A DNA stretch of 64,000 nucleotides, taken from assembly GCF_040802235.1 (NCBI RefSeq), contig NC_133156.1, forward strand, positions 185,640,351 to 185,704,350. Direction: 5' to 3'. How positions within the stretch are numbered: position 1 is the first letter of the stretch; the number at the start of each line of letters is the position of its first letter. This stretch comes from Manis javanica (taxonomy: Eukaryota > Chordata > Mammalia > Pholidota > Manidae). The translations under genes and the position numbers were made by a program. Of this stretch, positions 58,482-64,000 are shown one piece after another. The notes beneath the pieces are model-generated. The model saw nothing but the letters and a program-made list of their open reading frames with translations, did not search any database and was not told the origin of the DNA.

Positions 58482-60285
58482 GAGAGGGCATCTCTCCTAT
58501 TTATTGATCAAATGGTTGTTAACAACAATAAAATTCTGTATAGGGGGGTCAATGCTCAATGCACAATCATTAATCCATCTCAAGCCTAATTCTCGTCAGT
58601 CTCCAATCTTCTGAAGCATAACGAACAAGTTCTTACATGGTGAACAAATTCTTACATAGTGAATAAGTTCTTACATGGTGAACAGTACAAGGGCATTCAT
58701 CACAGAAACTTTCGGTTTTGATCCCGCATTATGAATTATAAACAGTCAGGTCAAATATGAATATTCGTTTGATTTTTATACTTGATTTATATGTGGATCC
58801 CACATTTCTCCCTTTATTATTATTATTATTTTTATTTTTAATAAAATCCTGAAGTGGTAGGTAGATGCAAGATAAAGGTAGAAAACATAGTTTAGTGTTG
58901 TAAGAGAGCAATTGTAGATGATCAGGTGTGTGCCTGTAGACTATGTGCTAATCCGAGCTAGACAAGGGCAATAAAACATCCACAGATGCAGAAGCTTTCT
59001 CTCAAAACGGGGGAGATGAGGATCTAAGCTTCACCACTGTTCCCCGATTTCTCACCTGATGGCCCCCCTGCGACTGTGCCTGTCTTAGGTTGTTCCTCCC
59101 TTGAGGAATCTTACCTGTCTCTGGCTAACCAGTCATCTTCCGGGGCCATACAGGGAAATGTAAAGTTGGTAAGTGAGAGAGAAGCAATATTGTTTGAAAA
59201 GGTTAGCTTTTGACTTCTTTGCAGATTTATGCCCTGTGGCTTCTATGCCCAGCACTTGTCTCGAGGTATCTTTACCACTTGGAGGAATTATGATGCTCGG
59301 TAAATTCGATATGAGGCATGAATTCTATTTAAGGGTTGTAATTAGGAAGGAAGAAGAAAGCTACAGAGGTAGCATATGGAAGAAAACATGGGAGGATTGA
59401 TTATTTCTTTGACATATCTTCTTGTAGAGTACCTTAAGCATGTATAGGTTTTAAACTACTAACTAACTTGTGCACACATATTAACATAATAGGAATACGG
59501 TGACATAAACTAAGCAAATCTATAATTACCAGCCATCTCCAGTGAAGCCAAGAAACTCAGTTAGGCACCCTAGGCATTTGTGAAAATTTGTCTGTGATAT
59601 GATGGATATTGTCCAACTGTACTTGAACAGTCTGAGAGAAATCAGACAAATTAAAGCAACCCATTTCTGGGATCTGTTCACATCCTATATGTTCTTTTAA
59701 CCGTAGATAGTCTATAGTCATAAGATTTTGGAGCGCTACAACTTGCACCCCTCCCAACTCCTGGTTGAGTTCCAACAGTCCAAATCCACTCAAATTCGTT
59801 GTCTCACTGTATGCACATGCCAGCCTAGACATCTCCCTCCTCATTCCAGTGGCAAGTCCAGGAAATGGTGGGATGGATGCAGCCACAACCGCAGCATCGC
59901 CTGGATCCCTGTGGAGGCTTTTTGATAATCATCCCCCGGCACGAGTCCTCCAGAGAGTGCTGATGCTGGAAGCTCCTCCTCATATCGTATCTTAGTTCAT
60001 TTTTTGTGTAGCCAAGCTAGGCCTTGATCTTCTGCATAAAAACAAACAGACCCTTTGCCCACACTTTGACATGCCCTCTATACCACTGTGTAGAACTCAT
60101 TGGAGGTCAGCACACAGGAACTGCTTTATTTTTTATTTTTATTAAGAGAAAGGAATATTATCAGAAAAGAGTACCTCCATAGCCGATCATCTGACACCCT
60201 TTAAGTGATCAAAATTAAGGATATTTAAAGCATGCGTTAATCTTTGATTTACCAATAGTTTTATCCTATCAAGGAGTAATCCCCC
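58482..60285 (-). mobile_element. 1.8-kb ERV-derived unit, copy B
   Basis: Collinear with 14869-16660 along its length, including the three 19-bp units (58623-58679), the TTA-rich stretch and the AATAAA (58500-58505 on the plus strand as TTTATT). The flanks are unrelated to those of copy A. Confidence 0.85.
59557..59886 (-). pseudogene. retroviral Env TM relic (copy B), prematurely terminated
   Basis: A 109-residue frame parallel to the copy A relic. It has the fusion-peptide-like 'AASIPPFPGLATGM' at its start, the heptad region with 'VVALQN' and the loop 'GCEQIPEMGCFNLSD'. It ends after 'MPRVPN' at a TGA (59557-59559) where copy A has TGG (15941-15943). The Trp-rich membrane-proximal part and membrane anchor therefore lie beyond the stop. 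As in copy A, the loop has a single Cys at the downstream end in place of a Cys pair. There is no surface subunit. This is a decayed relic with no expected Env function. Confidence 0.75.
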
Positions 60286-60286
60286 T

Positions 60287-60321
60287 TTTCTTTCTTTCTT
60301 TCTTTTTTTTCCTTTTTTTTT
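60287..60321 (-). repeat. internal A-rich tract between L1 end and env unit (copy B)
   Basis: Plus-strand T/C-rich tract with TTTC repeats and T runs, at the same position as 16661-16684 in chimera A. Confidence 0.85.
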
Positions 60322-60570
60322 AATCTTTAATCTACACTTACATGAAGAATACTATGTTTACTATGCTCTCCCCTATACCAAGTCCCCCCTAAAAACCACA
60401 TTACAGTCACTGTCCATCAGCATAGCAAAGTGTTGTACAGCCCTCCCTCCCCTTTCCCCCCCCATGCATGCTAATCTTAATACCCCCTTTCTTCTCCCCC
60501 CCCCTTATCCCTCCCTGCCCACCCATCCTCCCCAGTTCCTTTCCCTTTGGTACCTGTTAGTCCATTTTTG
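60322..60570 (-). mobile_element. 5'-truncated L1 3' UTR (chimera B)
   Basis: Shares 'taatctttaatctac', 'catgcatgctaatcttaata' and 'ggtacctgttagtccat' with chimera A. The insertion begins here at 60570. The minus strand has long G runs (plus-strand C8-C9 tracts near 60458 and 60497). Confidence 0.9.
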
Positions 60571-60589
60571 TCCAACCCACTGTTTAACT

Positions 60590-61449
60590 TGATTCTTTGG
60601 GAGACTTGTCCTTATCCAAAGAGTTTCACTAAACCCTGGAATGGGGTGGGATTGATTGGGTCCCATATCCCTCACTCCACCCAAAGCTGGTCAAACAGCA
60701 GCTGCCAAGAGCTTAGACCACGTTGAGCAGATACACTGCAATTTCTCCAGCTTCTTTTTTGTTATTATTAATCCAGAGACTGCAGGCTATCCAAAGCCAA
60801 GCTGTAGTCAGGAGGAGAAGAGGATGGGCAGTGACCACAGGCCCTCCTGGCAGGGTGCTCAGGAGGAAGGCAAATGCCTTCAAACACTCCAGGGGTTTTG
60901 TTTTGTTTTGGTTACTAGTAACAAGAATAGGAAAAAGGAAATAAGACATTGGGAAAACTTTTTTGTTACTGAGTTTTGAGAATTTCCAGTAAGAGATTTC
61001 TGTCATAGTGGGAAAGGTGCTCTTAAAGATCCTACTGAGAAGGATTTTTAATGGTGTTTGTTACTGAAGAGAAGCTTTTGAACCAAAGGAAAGGGAACCT
61101 TCTAGATTCACACTTCACCTTGAATGCATGGCTTAAGCATCGGGGGTTCCAATGGCGGGGCTAAAGTATAGGTCATGGGGATCGAATGAAGTAGATGGAT
61201 TGAAGGGAAAACTTTGGTGTAGAGAGAATATTTTCTTTAGTAGTTTAATGCTCTCCTGAAATGTAAATTTGAGTTTGTTAGGGTCATTGAAAAGTTGAGC
61301 TTCTTGGCAGACATTTGTGTGAATTATGGTTGAAGCATATTACTGAGCCTTTCAGTGACCCTGAAAATGTGATATTTTAGCAGTCAAGGCAGGAAAGAAT
61401 TATCAGGACCAGCTAAAATAGGGGAAGATGGAACTGATATTTTTGATGT
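60590..61449. other. unassigned sequence
   Basis: Apart from the 65-bp repeat at 61145-61209, no gene or repeat is recognised. Confidence 0.45.
61145..61209 (+). repeat. 65-bp direct repeat, copy 2
   Basis: Counterpart of 57111-57175 (4 mismatches), 4 kb away on the other side of chimera B. Confidence 0.85.
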
Positions 61450-61758
61450 CCTAGACCCTAAATTTGTTTTTTGAAGTATTGTTGATATGCAATCTTGTAT
61501 TGGTTTCATGTATACAACACAGTGGTTCAACAGTTCGCCATATTATTAAATTCTCACCCCACCCAGTGCACTTACTATCTGTCAACATAGGAAGATGTTA
61601 CAGAATCATTGGCTGTATTCTTCATTCTGTACTACCATCCCTGTGACCAACTTATATTGGTTGAGAATTTTTGTGTCTCTTTATCTCCCTCACTCTCCCC
61701 ATCCACCTACCCCATCCCCTCTCCCCTGGTAACCACCAGTCACCTAGAAGCTAAATTT
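61450..61758 (-). mobile_element. L1 3'-end insertion with imperfect TSD
   Basis: The 16-mers cctagaccctaaattt (61450-61465) and cctagaagctaaattt (61743-61758) bracket a 277-bp insert. Its minus strand is an L1 3' UTR end ('ggtggttaccaggggagagg' as complement of the right part) with a short A-rich tail. The target reads TT/AAATTTAG on the minus strand. It is an older L1 subfamily than the chimeras and carries no env unit. Confidence 0.8.
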
Positions 61759-61764
61759 AAAGGC

Positions 61765-62475
61765 AAAACAGAATCTTAAAAAGCATAGTGATTGCTTTAT
61801 AAGCTGTCACATTTAGGGCAGTAAGGGCCTGACTTTTGGGAAAACAGGGTTGGAATTTTCAAGTTTTGGAACTTGAAGGAGTATGTAGGAATGTAAATGA
61901 CACCTAGCCACCCCAATGACTGGGGTGCATAGGACTCAGGGATGCTTACCAGCCCCGTCCCTCACTGTGTCATAGAAGTCCTGCAGCAGAGACCACAGCA
62001 GGTCCGATGGGCCCTTTAGGAGCCTGGTTCTGGGCAGGGGCATAGGAATTGGCAAGTTGCAGTCAATACTGCTTGCATAAAGCTTTGAGACCTCCTGAAG
62101 GAAGGTACCACAGCAGTTTAAACCTCTTTTTCCACATTGGGCTGGCCCCTTCCCCAAAGTGAGGATATACCTCACCTGGTGTACTCGTCACTGACTCTGT
62201 GCCAACCTCCCTCCCCTGCCATACCTACCCTTAGGCCCAGCCCGTGATGGGTCCTGCCTTGCTTGAGCCTTACCCAGCATCTGAATAACTCTTGAGATTT
62301 ATTTATTTTTGATTATTTAAATCTTAGAGCCACATTAATTATCAAAGGAAATCTGAGTGCCCTACCCAACTGAAACCAGAAAAAGATTGTTCAAGATGAA
62401 ACATCCCAGAGTCTAATTCTGGTAGTTCACATTTTTATTAAAGATTATTTCCTTCTGCTGATATGTACCAACATG
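61765..62475. other. unassigned sequence
   Basis: No gene or repeat recognised. Confidence 0.45.
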
Positions 62476-62479
62476 CCTG

Positions 62480-62730
62480 TTGCAGCAACTTGAGGAATGC
62501 GTACTGACTCTGTGTGAAAATATTTATCTCTTGTCTGACCCACTCCATCCTGAATCTTCATCAGATGGTATTTTCTATATAAGCCCCACCGGGGCTCTAT
62601 GCCTTTGTTCATGCTGTCCCTTCTGCCTGGAGTGTCTTACTTCTATGTCTTTTTCTGACAGGAGTCACATCGATTCCATCTCTATATCACAAGTGTCCAT
62701 CAGAATGTTTGGTATACTGCAAGTGTCCAA
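62480..62730 (+). repeat. L2 fragment
   Basis: 'ttgttcatgctgtcccttc', 'tgcctggagtgtcttacttc', 'tttctgacaggagtcacat' match the internal 3' part of L2. Confidence 0.6.
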
Positions 62731-62734
62731 GTGA

Positions 62735-63525
62735 GAGACCAATTTAGTGACTATTTGATAGAATGGGAAGGCTTGTGATGGGAAGTCATGGACGATGAAA
62801 ACACTTAATAATGCCCAATCAAAATCAAATAATTCATTTTTAGATTTTGGAAGAGAAGTAGCCTTTGGGAAGGCAGAAGGGAAGAAATTACAGGTGGGGT
62901 AAACTGAAGGATCAAAGGTATGGGGTTTGGGTTAAGGGGAGATGAGACTAGGGTGGAAGGTGTACTGAAAGAAACAGTAGGAGATAATGTTTGGAGACCC
63001 ATATTATTGAGTCCCTTAAGAACACTCAAGGAGATGAAATAGGGAATGGTAGTGCTGAAAGTACTTACTTAAGAAACCACATGATACATTTGGATTCAGG
63101 AGACACAGTCTAAGGTGGAGAGGAGTGTCAGTGGCAGCTGTATGGGGTGGGGGCTAGTGTGGTGTAAAATGGGCTATTGTGAGTCAGTAAGAGTGGGGAG
63201 GGTTCATCTGGGAGCAATTTGAAAGGAAGAAATGCCAGACTTAGTTATGGATGCCTATAGGAGAGCTGAGGTTCTTCTTATTGACTGACGTGGTGTGAAT
63301 AACATCTAAAAGTTTGGAGGAAGCATGTTATAAATAAATATAAGTCAACCTCCAAGATTTTCTTTTATGGTCAACCACCAAGCCCTAACTTGTGAGGGCA
63401 GACAGACTTTGAATGACACATCATTCTGGATCCCTGGCTGGGCTCATCTTGGCAGTTCTGGCACCAATCTTTTCTTTATCTAGTGCAGAAAATGTTAGAA
63501 GTTTTTCTGCTGATTCTAGATTTAA
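62735..63525. other. unassigned sequence
   Basis: No gene or repeat recognised. Confidence 0.45.
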
Positions 63526-63529
63526 AATG

Positions 63530-63800
63530 CTGCAAAATTTCCCTTCTGAATTATGTATCTATCAACAGTCATACCTTCTCTAACACTACATATTATCAAG
63601 TATTTTAATCTTTGTGTCAGTGATAGGTAGAAAATGGTATCTTGTTTCAATCTCATTTGCATTTCATTAATAAATGATATTAAACATTATTTATGTATAA
63701 ATTAGCCATTCCTACTCTTTTTTTTAATATATATGCCTATGATTGCCCTCTGCCTGTTTTGGAATGGGTTTCTTTGCTCGCTTTATTCAGTTATAAAAGC
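63530..63800 (-). mobile_element. old L1 ORF2 fragment (antisense)
   Basis: 'tatctatcaacagtcatacc', 'aaatggtatcttgtttcaat', 'tcatttgcatttcattaata' follow the antisense ORF2 3' region. Strongly diverged. Confidence 0.6.
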
Positions 63801-64000
63801 TCTTTGTTTAAGAACAAAATAAAGTTTTGTTCACCAAAACTGATTTCCAAAGCCTAAATTCTCATAGATTTTATATTTATGTGGTTTATCAAACAGGCAA
63901 GTCTGCTAGTATTATGGTGTTTAGAAACATCCAAAATCCACCTTTTTAAATCTTCAACCAGTTTTTAAAAAAATATTTAAGTCTAGGGTGCTAAATTAAT

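Larger units (their letters stand above)
58457..60585 (-). mobile_element. chimera B: L1 3' end plus env-bearing unit, with TSD
   Basis: The TSD tccaacccattgttt (58457-58471) and tccaacccactgttt (60571-60585) differ at one base. Inside, on the minus strand: truncated L1 3' UTR (60570 to about 60322), A-rich tract (about 60321-60287), the 1.8-kb unit (60285-58482), then poly(A). The minus-strand target reads caagTT/AAACAGTGGG, fitting L1 endonuclease. One TSD enclosing both parts shows a single target-primed insertion of a contiguous RNA. Confidence 0.92.

Noticed and set aside
14855-60585. Segmental duplication as the cause of the two 1.8-kb units
   Set aside because: Flanks differ, L1 truncation points differ, and copy B has its own TSD and poly(A).

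Overview
The window is mammalian nuclear DNA with no supportable host protein-coding exon, no tRNA or rRNA gene and no CRISPR array. It looks like intron or intergenic sequence. What can be read is a layered record of transposable elements: many degraded L1 fragments, about fifteen MIR/MIR3 copies, several L2 tails, MaLR LTRs and hAT-type DNA transposon relics.

The host is most likely a pangolin (Pholidota), held with moderate confidence. No Alu, B1/B2, carnivore tRNA-Lys SINE, ruminant BovB/Bov-tA or equid SINE is visible in 64 kb. A ~1.8 kb unit present twice (14869-16660 and 58482-60285) matches one I associate from memory with pangolin sequences. That association is recall, not a search result.

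Layout. 0.9-5.5 kb: old L1 fragments, mostly antisense, with an L1 ORF1-region piece in the opposite orientation at the right end, then a MaLR LTR. 7.3-7.6 and 11.3-11.9 kb: more L1. 12.4 kb: a 59-bp L1 insertion with a perfect 14-bp target-site duplication (TSD). 14.9-18.7 kb: chimera A, a minus-strand L1 joined at its 3' end to a retroviral env transmembrane-subunit relic. 19-25 kb: mostly unassigned sequence with G-rich tracts, DNA transposon relics and MIRs. 25.9-27.0 kb: a plus-strand L1/HAL1-like relic. 27-58 kb: largely unassigned sequence with scattered MIR, L2, hAT and microsatellites, and one CpG-dense patch near 31.6-32.1 kb. 58.5-60.6 kb: chimera B. 61.5-61.7 kb: an L1 3'-end insertion with its own TSD. 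63.5-63.8 kb: an old L1 fragment.

The main observation is the pair of chimeras. Read on the minus strand, each runs: L1 3' UTR, the L1's own A-rich tail, ~1.8 kb carrying an env TM relic, AATAAA, then a second poly(A). Copy B is bounded by a ~15-bp TSD starting at an L1-endonuclease-like TT/AAAC site, so the whole chimera moved as one RNA. This is the architecture of an L1 3' transduction, or of an L1 lineage that has permanently acquired an ERV-derived 3' end.
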